Shown: positions 1 through 8,267, counted from the stretch's first letter. The stretch: DNA of 64,000 nt from Lentisphaeria bacterium (GCA_017504435.1 JAFVRD010000040.1:106516-170515); one strand, 5' to 3'. The notes: generated from the letters alone by a model not told the origin. Numbers and translations: made by a program.

Positions 1-83
1 AGCAATGCGAGCAATCCGATGGCAAAAACCAATGCCGCACCGCTTTCACCGGTATATTTTTCACGTCTCTCTGTCATATCCAT
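1..83 (-). CDS. Minor pilin / GspK-PilX-like protein, N-terminus only
   Basis: Partial gene running off the left edge; only about 27 residues are visible. The start ATG (81-83) shares one base with the TAA of the upstream pilin gene (TAATG), so the two are translationally coupled. After a charged start (MDMTERREKYTGES) comes GAALVFAIGLLALL, the hydrophobic N-helix typical of PilX/GspK minor pilins, which lack the usual Glu5. Being fourth after H-, I- and J-like genes fits the fimU-pilV-pilW-pilX or gspHIJK order. The family call rests on this helix and the context only. Confidence 0.6.
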   Translation of the reverse strand, partial: MDMTERREKYTGESGAALVFAIGLLAL

Positions 84-910
84 TAATTCCTATCATCAAC
101 AAATATTTTTTTACCCAAAAATACCAGACGCCGGAAAGTATGACCATGCTCCCGGAATATCTCATCTTTTGCAGAACCGGATGCGTTTTCCCACTTGTCA
201 TAGTTTTCCGGAGTATCCATCATAGATATTTCAATTTCCACCCAGTATGGGGGAGTTTTCAAATCCCGGAAAGAACTGTCTGAGTTTTGTGTCAATCCTG
301 CATAAGAGACCTCATAATCACTCGCCGTACCGGAATAAGTTTCTTTGATATAGCGGTAAGAAAGCTTAAAATCGGTAACATTTCCAATCAAAGTAACAAC
401 ATCCACATCACTGCTGTTAGTTGATTGCAATTTACTCTCAACATCATCCCAGGCATGTTCAGCTCTGGAACTCTCATCTGAACCGTTCCAAGTATCAAAT
501 GGGGGGAAATATTTTCTTTTGAACGCATCTGCCTGATTGTGTTTTGCAGAAAAAGTCCTCATTTCCAAATAACCGTTATTGTTCCGCAAAAATTTAACGA
601 ACCGGTAATAACTGTTCTTGGAGGTTGAATCATTACGGACATCCTCGGTCATTCCTCCGGCAAACCAGATGTAGTTATTGTTTTGATCAATACTGAATGG
701 CACATTTTCATAATACACCAGTGTCTGTATCCGCGCTGCAATCAGTTCCATCGCAACTCTGGCATCAGAAAAAGCCCGGGATTTCTGTTCCGCATTCAGC
801 CACAAATTCTGCGCTCCGGAAAATAATCTCATTGATACCAACAGCAAAACACTGAAAACCGCCATCGCGGCAAGTAATTCGACCAGAGTGAATTTTCTTT
901 TTATTTTCAT
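83..910 (-). CDS. Prepilin-like protein, GspJ/PilW type
   Basis: 275 residues. A short basic leader (MKIKRK) precedes FTLVELLAAMAVFSVLLL, the N-methylation helix of type IV pilins and type II secretion pseudopilins with Glu at +5. The residue before the Phe is Lys, not the canonical Gly. The rest is a polar globular domain rich in Tyr, Asn and Ser, with no cysteine pair noted. The size and third position in the cluster point to the GspJ/PilW subunit, which forms part of the pilus-tip complex. The ATG is preceded by an AAAGG ribosome site. Whether the system is a pilus or a secretion pseudopilus cannot be decided here. Confidence 0.75.
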   Translation of the reverse strand: MKIKRKFTLVELLAAMAVFSVLLLVSMRLFSGAQNLWLNAEQKSRAFSDARVAMELIAARIQTLVYYENVPFSIDQNNNYIWFAGGMTEDVRNDSTSKNSYYRFVKFLRNNNGYLEMRTFSAKHNQADAFKRKYFPPFDTWNGSDESSRAEHAWDDVESKLQSTNSSDVDVVTLIGNVTDFKLSYRYIKETYSGTASDYEVSYAGLTQNSDSSFRDLKTPPYWVEIEISMMDTPENYDKWENASGSAKDEIFREHGHTFRRLVFLGKKIFVDDRN

Positions 911-961
911 TATAAAAACCTTTTTAAGGGAAATTAAAAATCAGAATCATGCACCAGAGCT

Positions 962-1717
962 TTAATTGCTTCGGTTATTGTTATCCACTTGCGGGTCATA
1001 ATTGTCGTTGATGATTTCAAACCGGAAATAACTTTTTTTACGAACATCGTATGCTGCATCCGCAGGATAACTCAACTCCAAAACCATCGGTACAACAAAC
1101 CGTTTCAAATCGACATCGCTGCCGCTTAAATCTGAATATTTTTTGTAAATGACCCGTCCATTTTTTTCCACCGGAAAAAACTCATCTTTCAAATAATTTC
1201 CCGATGCCGAATTATCATCATCCACGTAAATTCTTGCTACTGCCGAAAATGTCACATAAGGAACATTACTGGTGTCATCAGTGTTCACTCCGCCGAATTG
1301 CCGCACCCAATATACATTGTCCTGTAATTTCAACACCGATGCGTAGTCCTTGTCTGATGATCCGGACGGGGCTCTTACATTTAACATATCCGGAACAGTT
1401 CCACTGGCTGTATCCGGGATACCGTCATAGATATTGTCCCGTTTATATTTGTTTTGCGGAGAATTATTGTTATAGAACAAATTGCGGAAGTAATCCCCGT
1501 CAGCATCACGATTGGAATTGTCCAACGCGATATCCGCCTTGATAAGGGTGATAACATACTCTGCCAAGTCGGCAATATTGTTTTCGGTAACCGCCTCCCG
1601 GTGAGCGTTCAATCCGACCGGGAACAGTACCAGAACACTTGTCAATCCGACCGCAATGACCGTTATTGCCAAAACGATCTCAACCATATTAAAATAATGT
1701 CCGGTCAACTTTTTCAT
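962..1717 (-). CDS. Prepilin-like protein, GspI/PilV type
   Basis: About 251 residues. The helix FNMVEIVLAITVIAVGLTSVL, beginning near residue 9, has the Glu5 of a pilin N-terminus and the 'IGL/VGL' turn typical of GspI/PilV. The residue at -1 is Tyr (GHY|FNMVE), so the site is atypical and cleavage is not assured. The C-terminal part is a polar globular domain with many Asp and Asn. The ATG at 1717 is preferred over the GTG two codons upstream because AGGTG then sits at normal spacing. The gene starts 12 bases after the stop of the GspH-like gene and is clearly in the same transcript. Confidence 0.7.
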   Translation of the reverse strand: MKKLTGHYFNMVEIVLAITVIAVGLTSVLVLFPVGLNAHREAVTENNIADLAEYVITLIKADIALDNSNRDADGDYFRNLFYNNNSPQNKYKRDNIYDGIPDTASGTVPDMLNVRAPSGSSDKDYASVLKLQDNVYWVRQFGGVNTDDTSNVPYVTFSAVARIYVDDDNSASGNYLKDEFFPVEKNGRVIYKKYSDLSGSDVDLKRFVVPMVLELSYPADAAYDVRKKSYFRFEIINDNYDPQVDNNNRSN

Positions 1718-1729
1718 CTGCACACCTGT

Positions 1730-2488
1730 TTACTGTTGATCAACAAAAACTGCCCGTCCGGTCACTGCATTCAAGGCAAACTGCAATGTATTGTCCCGAT
1801 TCAAATACTCAATATTTCCCTGAGTATCCATTTTGGTCTCGGTGAAATAAAAACTGAGCGGCTTGATCGTATTGACAATACCATAGTGAGGACTGAACAC
1901 AATTGCCGTATGATTATCCTGAGTCAACGCATCCATATCCGGATCTTTAACAGTTGAGTCATATTCTATTTTGAAAAGTTTCGTAGATTTGGTAATATTC
2001 GCTTTGTCAACCGCCGGCAGCAAATCGTTATCACTCAAATTTCCGGAATTTCCTTTTCCTTTAAGCAACTCTGTCCACTCGTAATTGCCGTCACTGTTTA
2101 CAGACGGCTCATCAATTCTGACCAGCCTGGCACCATCATCCGGATTGCGCCAGGAGCTGTCCGACACCCACTCTATGAATTCAAAACTCGATCCGTTTTT
2201 ACGGACAAATGCCAGACGATATCCGCCCAAAGCGTACTGTTTCAATCGGGCATCGGTTATCTCTGACGCAAAACACGGTATGATCATTGCCACATATTTA
2301 CGGGAGGCGACCGCTTTGGATTGAGCCATTCCCAAGCCCAACTTGAAATTGGATGCCGCCTGATCGACCTTGCTGCCGAACATCATCCGGTTGAATGCCG
2401 GTGTGAATACCGCAATAAGCACACTGGCTATCGCAATCACGGCAAGCATTTCTATCAGTGTGAATTTCTTTGTACTGTTTTTTTTCAT
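1730..2488 (-). CDS. Prepilin-like protein, GspH/FimU type
   Basis: About 252 residues. KKFTLIEMLAVIAIASVLIA is a pilin N-helix with Glu5, again with Lys at -1. It is followed by the 'FTPAFNRMM' stretch and an 'AASNFKLGLGMAQSKAVASRKYV' type helix (described piecewise: small-residue-rich helix with Gln-Ser-Lys) that is characteristic of GspH/FimU. It is the first gene of the cluster, matching the first position of gspH/fimU in known operons. The ATG at 2488 has GGGA at good spacing; the ATG at 2497 lies too close to the same site. A promoter at 2524-2552 would drive the four-gene set. Confidence 0.75.
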   Translation of the reverse strand: MKKNSTKKFTLIEMLAVIAIASVLIAVFTPAFNRMMFGSKVDQAASNFKLGLGMAQSKAVASRKYVAMIIPCFASEITDARLKQYALGGYRLAFVRKNGSSFEFIEWVSDSSWRNPDDGARLVRIDEPSVNSDGNYEWTELLKGKGNSGNLSDNDLLPAVDKANITKSTKLFKIEYDSTVKDPDMDALTQDNHTAIVFSPHYGIVNTIKPLSFYFTETKMDTQGNIEYLNRDNTLQFALNAVTGRAVFVDQQ

Positions 2489-2523
2489 AATCTTCATTTC
2501 CCTGAATACTCACTGTCGGCGAT

Positions 2524-2552
2524 ACTATAGACCATCTGAACACTTTTTTCAA
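2524..2552 (-). promoter_or_regulatory. Promoter of the minor-pilin operon
   Basis: Read on the minus strand: TTGAAA, 17 bp, TATAGT, about 35 bp before the GspH-like start. Both boxes match the sigma-70 consensus at 4-5 of 6 positions and the spacing is ideal. Identified by eye. Confidence 0.55.
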
Positions 2553-2572
2553 TTCATTTACAGCATTTTTTA

Positions 2573-2628
2573 CGAAAAAAAAACAAAAAAAATGCGTTTC
2601 CGGAAGTGTTGCAAACCTCCGGAAACGC
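2573..2628 (-). terminator. Rho-independent terminator after the NodB-like gene
   Basis: GCGTTTCCGGA (2594-2604) pairs perfectly with TCCGGAAACGC (2618-2628) across a 13-base loop. On the minus strand the hairpin is followed by a long T-rich run (2593 down to 2573). It lies 15 bases past the stop of the gene at 2644-3837 and separates it from the pilin operon. Confidence 0.85.
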
Positions 2629-2643
2629 TTTTACAGACAATTT

Positions 2644-3837
2644 TCAATCATCCCAAGCTGTATTTCCCAAAATACCATCGTTGAAAAATACCGGCTTGCA
2701 TCCCAATTCAAACATACTGCGCGCCGCACATTTCAAACGATCCATGTGATCTGGCAGATAATTCGAATAATATGGGAAAGTGTACTGTTCGTGGCTGGCA
2801 GCATTGAATATTTCAAACCCGCTGCGGGATGCATTCTCCGCAATTTTTGCATAACGCCCGGGGATGTCTGCCAACGCGACCAGATTGCAGCAGGTCCCTA
2901 CTGATGAGAAGAAGAATAAACCGACCAGCGGATCATAGTAAACCGCATTCTTGCTTAAATAATCGGTCTCTTCGTAAAATCCGTAATGCAGTTTCAAACC
3001 CAGCGTATCAGCATTGCGGTCAACTCCGGACGCAGAACGCTTCTCAACTTCCTGCATGTTGCCGCCTTTCTGACGGTCTGCCAGACTGGGACCGCCCATC
3101 ACCCGCGGATGCAGATTCATACTGTAGCAGCGCGTACCGCGCCGGATCATTTCCTGAGCTACCGTGGGATGGACATTCGCCCAGTGCATCACCACCGGCG
3201 GAATAAAACACTCCTCTCCGGCAAAACGGTGGATCTCATTTTGCACCAAATCCCAATCCCGTCCGAAATCATCTCCGGATGCTTCACAATACGGACGATC
3301 CGGAAATTCACTGTAACTGTGAAAGGAAAATTTCAACCAGTCAGCATTATCCTGAAATTCACTTTTCCAGATATCCGGCATGTCTTTCAGCAAAAATCCA
3401 TGATGATCGTTGCGGTAAAACGTATTAAGCGTGAATTTGGTACCGAATTCAGCGTTGATCTTTTTCAATCCGGCAAAATAAAAGTGGTCAAACACACTTT
3501 TCGGACGGTCCTTTGCCAAATCTGTAAAAACAAAACTGTGGTCATCAATATAAAAATTGCTCCGCTTGAATGACTTTTTATCCCAGACCAGCACCAGAGA
3601 CTGGGTATAACTGCCATAGGGCGTAACGGCTTCAGCAGTTACCGTATTGAATTTTTCAGTCAACTCCACATCGGCAGAAAAATTTCTGCCGATCATTTCA
3701 GCAGGAATACCATTGATTTTCACCGGACATCCCATGTCTGAAATGCCCTGAATTTTTACAGTAAGGGATTTTTCATTTTCCACACCGTGATTGTGATTCA
3801 ATACGGCTCCCTGACGATGACTGGTGATCTCTATCAT
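2644..3837 (-). CDS. NodB/polysaccharide-deacetylase-like protein
   Basis: About 397 residues. The first ~95 residues look like a beta-sandwich (alternating short hydrophobic strands). A region beginning YIDDHSFVF near residue 110 resembles the start of a NodB barrel (Asp-Asp), and 'FSFHSYSE' near residue 180 could supply metal-binding His. No complete set of deacetylase motifs was seen, so activity is unproven; it may be a carbohydrate-binding or non-catalytic barrel. No signal peptide, so it is probably cytoplasmic. The ATG at 3837 follows AAGGAT at 9 bases. It is a single gene with its own terminator. Confidence 0.45.
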   Translation of the reverse strand: MIEITSHRQGAVLNHNHGVENEKSLTVKIQGISDMGCPVKINGIPAEMIGRNFSADVELTEKFNTVTAEAVTPYGSYTQSLVLVWDKKSFKRSNFYIDDHSFVFTDLAKDRPKSVFDHFYFAGLKKINAEFGTKFTLNTFYRNDHHGFLLKDMPDIWKSEFQDNADWLKFSFHSYSEFPDRPYCEASGDDFGRDWDLVQNEIHRFAGEECFIPPVVMHWANVHPTVAQEMIRRGTRCYSMNLHPRVMGGPSLADRQKGGNMQEVEKRSASGVDRNADTLGLKLHYGFYEETDYLSKNAVYYDPLVGLFFFSSVGTCCNLVALADIPGRYAKIAENASRSGFEIFNAASHEQYTFPYYSNYLPDHMDRLKCAARSMFELGCKPVFFNDGILGNTAWDD

Positions 3838-3933
3838 AACAATACATCCTTTTTGAAACATTTTCCGGAGTTATCTGACATAAGATAATCCACTTTTACC
3901 TGATTTCAAGATTTTTGCAGTTAAAAAACAGTT

Positions 3934-5055
3934 TTATTCCCCAAATGCGCTGCAATATTTGACCGTCAGCAAATCCGGAGCAAGCACCGTAATATCCGCA
4001 AGAAAACCAACTTGTAATTTTCCGGTAACATCCCCCAATCCGATCGCGGCAGCAGGATTCGCAGATGCGGCTTTTGACGCTTCAACCATAGAAAAGCCAA
4101 AACGGGTGACCATATTGAAAAATGCCCGGTTCATAGTTAGAGATGAACCGGTGATCACATTGTCGCTTTCCCGGCGGGCAACATCTCCTTCACGCACTAT
4201 ATACCAGCCGCCGGCCTCTTGAAATTTTCCGTATTTCAGCCCAGCTCCCTGCAATGAGTCCGTAATGGCAATAACATGATCTGCCCCCGCCGCTCTGCGG
4301 GCAAGTTTTACCAGCTCCGGCGGCACGTGCAGACCATCCATAATTATCTCTTTCATTACCCGGTCATCACAAAGTGCCAGATCGGTGATCGCCGGTTGAC
4401 GGACTCCACCGTGATCCTCAGGTAAATCATAAGTATCAAACAAATGACAAAATTGCTTTATTCCGGAAGCAACAGCCTTTTCATAATCAACCGGCAGCAA
4501 TCCGGTATGTCCGGCTGAAACCGTTACCCCTGCTCTGGCAAAATACGGAATAACATCGTATGCTCCGGGAACTTCCGGTGCAATGGTCAGCAATTTCAAC
4601 GTCCCGTCAGCAGCGGCAAGATATTTATCTGCTTCGCTTGCAGTGGCAATACGGATGAATTCCGGAACCATTCCGCCACAATGTTCCGGATTGAGCCACG
4701 GCCCCTCCAAATGAATTCCGGCAACTTTCGCACCAGGCAGATCATCCCGGATGATGTCGCGGATATCACTCACCTGCCGGAGCAGGACAGCTTCGGTATT
4801 GCATGACAAGGTCGGACAAAAACTGCAAACTCCATATTTACCGGCACAAGCAGTCATGCCGCGTACCCCGTCAGCTTCTTCCGCAGAAAAATATTCCAAT
4901 CCGTGAGTGTGTATATCCACAAATCCGGCAACGACCCAATCCGCATCAGACTTGATTTCAGAAAATTTATTTATTCCGGAGATGATATTGCCGTCAGTAA
5001 CGACTTCGCCATAGAAAACACTGTCCGGAGTTACGATATTTCCAGTATAACTCAT
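3934..5055 (-). CDS. nagA: N-acetylglucosamine-6-phosphate deacetylase
   Basis: 373 residues, the usual length for NagA, which removes acetate from GlcNAc-6-P to give GlcN-6-P for glycolysis or cell-wall recycling. Metal and substrate residues are visible in order: DIHTHG, HLEGPW, the metal His in SAGHTG, HLFDT, and the catalytic Asp in ITDSLQGAG. The C-terminal 'NPAAAIGL...G.L..GF.AD' is the typical amidohydrolase end. The ATG at 5055 is chosen because AAAGGA lies 7 bases upstream; a longer reading has no ribosome site. It is monocistronic. A perfect palindrome lies just before the gene. No nagB or transporter is adjacent. Confidence 0.92.
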   Translation of the reverse strand: MSYTGNIVTPDSVFYGEVVTDGNIISGINKFSEIKSDADWVVAGFVDIHTHGLEYFSAEEADGVRGMTACAGKYGVCSFCPTLSCNTEAVLLRQVSDIRDIIRDDLPGAKVAGIHLEGPWLNPEHCGGMVPEFIRIATASEADKYLAAADGTLKLLTIAPEVPGAYDVIPYFARAGVTVSAGHTGLLPVDYEKAVASGIKQFCHLFDTYDLPEDHGGVRQPAITDLALCDDRVMKEIIMDGLHVPPELVKLARRAAGADHVIAITDSLQGAGLKYGKFQEAGGWYIVREGDVARRESDNVITGSSLTMNRAFFNMVTRFGFSMVEASKAASANPAAAIGLGDVTGKLQVGFLADITVLAPDLLTVKYCSAFGE

Positions 5056-5070
5056 TAAAAATCCTTTCTG

Positions 5071-5084
5071 CGATGTATACATCG
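5071..5084. promoter_or_regulatory. Palindromic operator candidate upstream of nagA
   Basis: CGATGTATACATCG is a perfect 14-bp palindrome between the -10 box of the nagA promoter (5087-5092) and the ribosome site, so it covers the expected transcription start. A dimeric repressor bound here would block nagA. The regulator is not in this window. Confidence 0.5.
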
Positions 5085-5086
5085 AT

Positions 5087-5115
5087 AATATAACTGCGTT
5101 TAACATGCCGCGCAA
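5087..5115 (-). promoter_or_regulatory. nagA promoter
   Basis: Minus strand: TTGCGC (5115-5110), 17 bp, TATATT (5092-5087), about 32 bp before the nagA start. The -10 box is strong and the -35 box is moderate. Confidence 0.55.
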
Positions 5116-5213
5116 GTTTTTTGAAAAAAAATCACTTCAAACTTGCAAAAAAAGTTCCGGAGTGATATTTTTTCAAAGTATAATGCTAACCCCCAAACTT
5201 ATCGGAAATTTTT

Positions 5214-5807
5214 ATGTTGGTATTGAAATTTGCAGTCCAAGCTGAAACGTGGGCAAAAAACTCCCGTTTTCTCGCCGAAGCCATTCCGGTAAGCTCACCG
5301 GAAGAAGCAAAACGTTTATGGCGTTTCCGCAAGGAAACATACGATAATGGCGGTCACATAGTATACGCATTTACCACCGGGCCAGCTCAAAATATTTCCG
5401 GTTGTTCAGATGATGGAGAACCTTCCGGAACCGCCGGTCGTCCGGTACTGGCAGTCCTGAAAGGCAGCAGCATAACCAACTGTCTGATCACTGTGGCACG
5501 CTGGTTCGGAGGAACCAAACTCGGTACCGGCGGCTTGGTTCACGCCTACAGTGACGCTGCCAAAGCGGCACTTGCCAATGCCGTATGCACCGAACTGCTG
5601 CCGATGACAAAAGTAAAAATCACCATCCCTTACCAGTTTTATGAACAGGTCAAAAGGATATTATCCGGATATACATTTACGCTTGACAGTGAAAATTTCG
5701 CTTCCGAAGTGACCATTTGCGGAGAAATATTTGATGAGCAGGAAATGTCTCTGCATCAGAAATTGAATGAACTTGCTAATGGTAAAATCATTTTTGACAG
5801 ATGTTAA
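5214..5807 (+). CDS. IMPACT/YigZ family protein
   Basis: 197 residues, the full length of the bacterial YigZ (UPF0029) family. Diagnostic motifs are 'FRKETYDNGGHIVYAF', 'CSDDGEPSGTAGRPVL' and 'TVARWFGGTKLGTGGLVHAYSDA'. The N-terminal ~120 residues form the IMPACT domain and the remainder is the small ferredoxin-like C-terminal domain. Homologues bind ribosomes or nucleic acid; the exact bacterial role is not settled. A TATAAT box at 5179-5184 lies 30 bp upstream with a poor -35 box. The gene is divergent from nagA. Confidence 0.88.
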   Translation: MLVLKFAVQAETWAKNSRFLAEAIPVSSPEEAKRLWRFRKETYDNGGHIVYAFTTGPAQNISGCSDDGEPSGTAGRPVLAVLKGSSITNCLITVARWFGGTKLGTGGLVHAYSDAAKAALANAVCTELLPMTKVKITIPYQFYEQVKRILSGYTFTLDSENFASEVTICGEIFDEQEMSLHQKLNELANGKIIFDRC

Positions 5808-5834
5808 ATCCTAAACGGTTTCATCAAGCAGCTG

Positions 5835-5863
5835 TTGACTTTTATCAAACCGTGTGCTATATT
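5835..5863 (+). promoter_or_regulatory. Promoter inside/after yigZ
   Basis: TTGACT (5835-5840), 17 bp, TATATT (5858-5863): one of the best matches in the window. It lies just after the yigZ stop and implies that the next gene has its own transcript, starting near 5870. Confidence 0.65.
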
Positions 5864-5881
5864 CTTTGTAAAGATCAATTC

Positions 5882-6352
5882 ATGGGCAGAGTTATTGCAA
5901 TGAAATCACATCCGGTTGCAAAAATAAGGATATCGCAAGTCACAGAACTTTCACTGTGGAGTCTGGTACTGTTTGCCGTTATTGCCGGATTTATTACTTT
6001 GGCATCATTCCGGCAAACGTCCGGTTTGCTTAATACCACAATATATTCCTCTGATGCTTTTCCCCAAGCGGAACAGCCTCTGCTCCCGATTCCGGATGAT
6101 CAAAACGAGCTTCCCGACATTTTACAGTCAGCATGCCCGATCAATACCGGGGCATTAACAATATCCCGCCGGAATCATGAATCACTGATCTTGCGTTGGT
6201 TCCGCGACGGTAAAACCGGGATACCGGCGGCGGAAATAATTTTATCTGGCAACACCGATTTTGCGACTGACCGGCAAATTCTTTCCGGTTTCATCTTTCA
6301 AACTTTTATTCAACACTCATTACCACCGCGCGCCAGTCCGGCAGCAGTTTGA
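5882..6352 (+). CDS. Hypothetical single-pass membrane protein
   Basis: About 156 residues from the ATG at 5882 (an ATG at 5900 is equally possible). Upstream in-frame codons reach 5801, but the promoter at 5835-5863 would exclude them. It has a short cytoplasmic start, one transmembrane segment ('SLWSLVLFAVIAGFITLASF', residues ~20-40) and a polar C-terminal domain. I do not recognise the family. It is followed by a very small membrane protein before a shared terminator. The end 'SLPPRASPAAV' followed by an overlapping frame could reflect a frameshift, but nothing in the next frame looks like its continuation. Confidence 0.45.
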   Translation: MGRVIAMKSHPVAKIRISQVTELSLWSLVLFAVIAGFITLASFRQTSGLLNTTIYSSDAFPQAEQPLLPIPDDQNELPDILQSACPINTGALTISRRNHESLILRWFRDGKTGIPAAEIILSGNTDFATDRQILSGFIFQTFIQHSLPPRASPAAV

Positions 6353-6444
6353 TCCGCGATGCGCCGCTTGCATTATGCAGCGGTAAAGTTTCCGGAATTG
6401 ATACCGGAACTGTGTTTGATAATCAATGTGGAGAAAACTGCTCT

Positions 6445-6549
6445 ATGAAAGAGTTTTTGAAAAATCACTGGGATGACATTCTCGTTTACGGTTTCGGCAC
6501 TCTCATGGTCGTTGCCGGGGTAATGTTTTGCTGCATTATTGTTGCTTAA
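6445..6549 (+). CDS. 34-residue membrane miniprotein
   Basis: MKEFLKNHWDDILVYGFG followed by a single hydrophobic helix (TLMVVAGVMFCCIIVA) that ends the protein. GGAG lies 11 bases before the ATG. The gene sits immediately before a strong terminator, which supports its being a real last gene of the unit. Function unknown. A longer in-frame reading begins at 6349 but adds nonhydrophobic sequence without a ribosome site. Confidence 0.45.
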   Translation: MKEFLKNHWDDILVYGFGTLMVVAGVMFCCIIVA

Positions 6550-6561
6550 TTGAAAAATTCA

Positions 6562-6597
6562 AAAACCTCCTGCGTATAAAACGACGCAGGAGGTTTT
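6562..6597. terminator. Bidirectional terminator
   Basis: AAAACCTCCTGCGT (6562-6575) pairs perfectly with ACGCAGGAGGTTTT (6584-6597) around an 8-base loop. T-runs follow the stem in both directions, so it serves the + strand miniprotein unit and the - strand amidohydrolase. Confidence 0.9.
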
Positions 6598-6641
6598 GTT
6601 TTATATTTTCAGGGTAATAATGTACCGGATTGCAACTTAAG

Positions 6642-7469
6642 TTACTTTTCAAGCTCGATCCCCAACCATGAAGCAACCGTTTTTCCCATGATTTCATCAA
6701 TTACTTCCGGCGGAACTCCGACTCGATCCAACAGGGCATCATAATACTTCTGCGCTTCAGTGACCAAGTGAGGATAAGTTACATACGCATCTGATCCCAA
6801 CACTATTTTGCGATAAGTGTCCCAGGATTGCTCAATGTACCACAAACTGGAAGAAAACATATCAACTACCTCTTTGGGCTGCAGACGTTTCCATTGTCCG
6901 CAACCGCCCCAATCGGTATACAAATTGGGCAGCATTTTTATATATTGACTTGCTTCATCCTGAAAAATTCTCGTTCCCATGTGAGCCATAATGATTTTCA
7001 AATTCGGAAATGCTCTGGCAATACGGTCAAGATTGATCGGGTGCATATTTTTCAATACCGGACGGCGATAAACGGTATCATCCTGACATGGGCGGTAATT
7101 TCCGGTATGAAACAACAGCGGCATACCGCATTTTTCTGCCGCTTCATAAACCGGCATATAAATGTCATGATCGTATTCATAATAAGGATAAATACATTTG
7201 AATCCGCGCACTCCCATTTCCGCGTAGTGATAAACTTCCGCCGGATCAGCAGTTTCCCACAAATCCAACTTTGCCAGCGGCAAAAAACAATCCGGATATT
7301 TTTTGCAGGTTTCGATTACCGTCTCATTGGGAGGAAAATCGTATCCTCCATAACGCAAGCCTCCGGAAAGCGCAAGAATTGTCTCTGCTTCCCGGGCTGT
7401 TTTTGCTAAAATTTCGATTTGATCCCGGTCAGTACTGTTAAAATGAACATGGAAATCCAAGCGTTTCAT
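6642..7469 (-). CDS. Amidohydrolase-2 family metal-dependent hydrolase
   Basis: 275 residues. It starts MKRLDFHVHF, the N-terminal metal-binding HxH of the amidohydrolase/decarboxylase barrel (PF04909). Later motifs fit: 'GVRGFKCI', 'PLLFHTGNY' (metal His), 'KIIMAHMG' (metal His) and 'IVLGSDAY' (catalytic Asp). Family members hydrolyse or decarboxylate cyclic or aromatic carboxylates; the substrate here is unknown. The ATG at 7469 has AGGAG at ideal spacing, so longer in-frame readings are rejected. It is the second gene after the thermonuclease with a 49-base gap. Confidence 0.7.
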   Translation of the reverse strand: MKRLDFHVHFNSTDRDQIEILAKTAREAETILALSGGLRYGGYDFPPNETVIETCKKYPDCFLPLAKLDLWETADPAEVYHYAEMGVRGFKCIYPYYEYDHDIYMPVYEAAEKCGMPLLFHTGNYRPCQDDTVYRRPVLKNMHPINLDRIARAFPNLKIIMAHMGTRIFQDEASQYIKMLPNLYTDWGGCGQWKRLQPKEVVDMFSSSLWYIEQSWDTYRKIVLGSDAYVTYPHLVTEAQKYYDALLDRVGVPPEVIDEIMGKTVASWLGIELEK

Positions 7470-7518
7470 AATTTTTCTCCTGTTTACAGCGATTATAATT
7501 AAATTTTCCTGGGGGCTA

Positions 7519-8172
7519 TTACTTCTTTTTTTTAGCCTTGCGCCATTCCCATGGCGGCTGAGGATCACTATTTTTCCAAAGTCCGGCTGCACTGCTGCGT
7601 GCCTCTTCCTGAGCTAAAGACAACTCGTATTCATTTTTCGCATAATCGGCGTAATACCACGCCATTCCCTCGGAAACCATTTCCCGGTTGATATACCGTC
7701 CCCGGAACATGACCTTGCAGACGACCCGCCCATAACGATCCTGCGAAACGACTTTCAATGTAACATCCTGCCCTAATATTTTTTTCCGCAGATTATCCCG
7801 GGAAACCATCCCGAAATTCTGGGCGGCTTCAGGCGCATCAATTCCATAAAAGCGCACCTTATACTTTTTATTATTCTGCGTAAGCAAAGTTGCCGTGTCT
7901 CCATCATAAACTTCAATAATACGTCCGTCTATCTCCTGCTCAGGAACCGCACTGCCCGGTTCAGACAATCCACCGGGTAAAAATTTAATGATCGGTGCGG
8001 GCAAAAAGTTTTTATATTTCAGCAACTGTATGCCCAAATTATCCAACCGGTCAAGATTAAAAATAACGCCCCCGGATAAAATAAGGATCACCGTTAAAAA
8101 AAGACGTTTGAAGAAATTAAATTTTTTCCTGAAAAAAGAGCTGTTTTTTTCTTTTTCCTTGCCGACTGCCAT
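7519..8172 (-). CDS. Membrane-anchored thermonuclease (SNase) domain protein
   Basis: 217 residues. A basic start is followed by one hydrophobic helix ('LFLTVILILSGGVIF'), then an SNase domain with 'VYDGDTATLL', 'VRFYGIDAPE', 'DRYGRVVCKV' and 'GMAWYYADYA...AQEEAR...GLW'. The Arg, Asp and Glu of the nuclease active site (RFYGIDAPE and the QEEAR helix region) appear to be present. It is probably exported or tethered outside the inner membrane and degrades DNA/RNA for nutrition or defence. The ATG at 8172 follows AGGAG at 9 bases. The C-terminus is Lys-rich. Confidence 0.8.
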   Translation of the reverse strand: MAVGKEKEKNSSFFRKKFNFFKRLFLTVILILSGGVIFNLDRLDNLGIQLLKYKNFLPAPIIKFLPGGLSEPGSAVPEQEIDGRIIEVYDGDTATLLTQNNKKYKVRFYGIDAPEAAQNFGMVSRDNLRKKILGQDVTLKVVSQDRYGRVVCKVMFRGRYINREMVSEGMAWYYADYAKNEYELSLAQEEARSSAAGLWKNSDPQPPWEWRKAKKKK

Positions 8173-8201
8173 ATTATTCACTCCTGCGCTGATCTTGAGG
8201 A

Positions 8202-8229
8202 AATATACTTGCAAAAACATAAAAAACAA
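8202..8229 (-). promoter_or_regulatory. Promoter of the thermonuclease gene
   Basis: Minus strand: TTGTTT (8229-8224), 16 bp, TATATT (8207-8202), 30 bp before the ATG. It is back-to-back with the promoter of the lipoprotein gene. Confidence 0.5.
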
Positions 8230-8239
8230 GCGGTCGAAC

Positions 8240-8267
8240 TTGATTTTTTTGCAAATTGTTTTATAAT
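8240..8267 (+). promoter_or_regulatory. Promoter of the lipoprotein-rubrerythrin unit
   Basis: TTGATT (8240-8245), 16 bp, TATAAT (8262-8267, perfect). It leaves a leader of about 60 bases before the lipoprotein ATG, which has a GAGGAG ribosome site. Confidence 0.6.

Noticed and set aside
1454..1957. 167-residue + strand frame in the pilin operon
   Set aside because: It overlaps two pilin genes antisense, without start signals.
7470..7592. N-terminal extension of the amidohydrolase
   Set aside because: It overlaps the thermonuclease 3' end, whereas the ATG at 7469 has an ideal ribosome site and the family start (HxH at residues 7-9).
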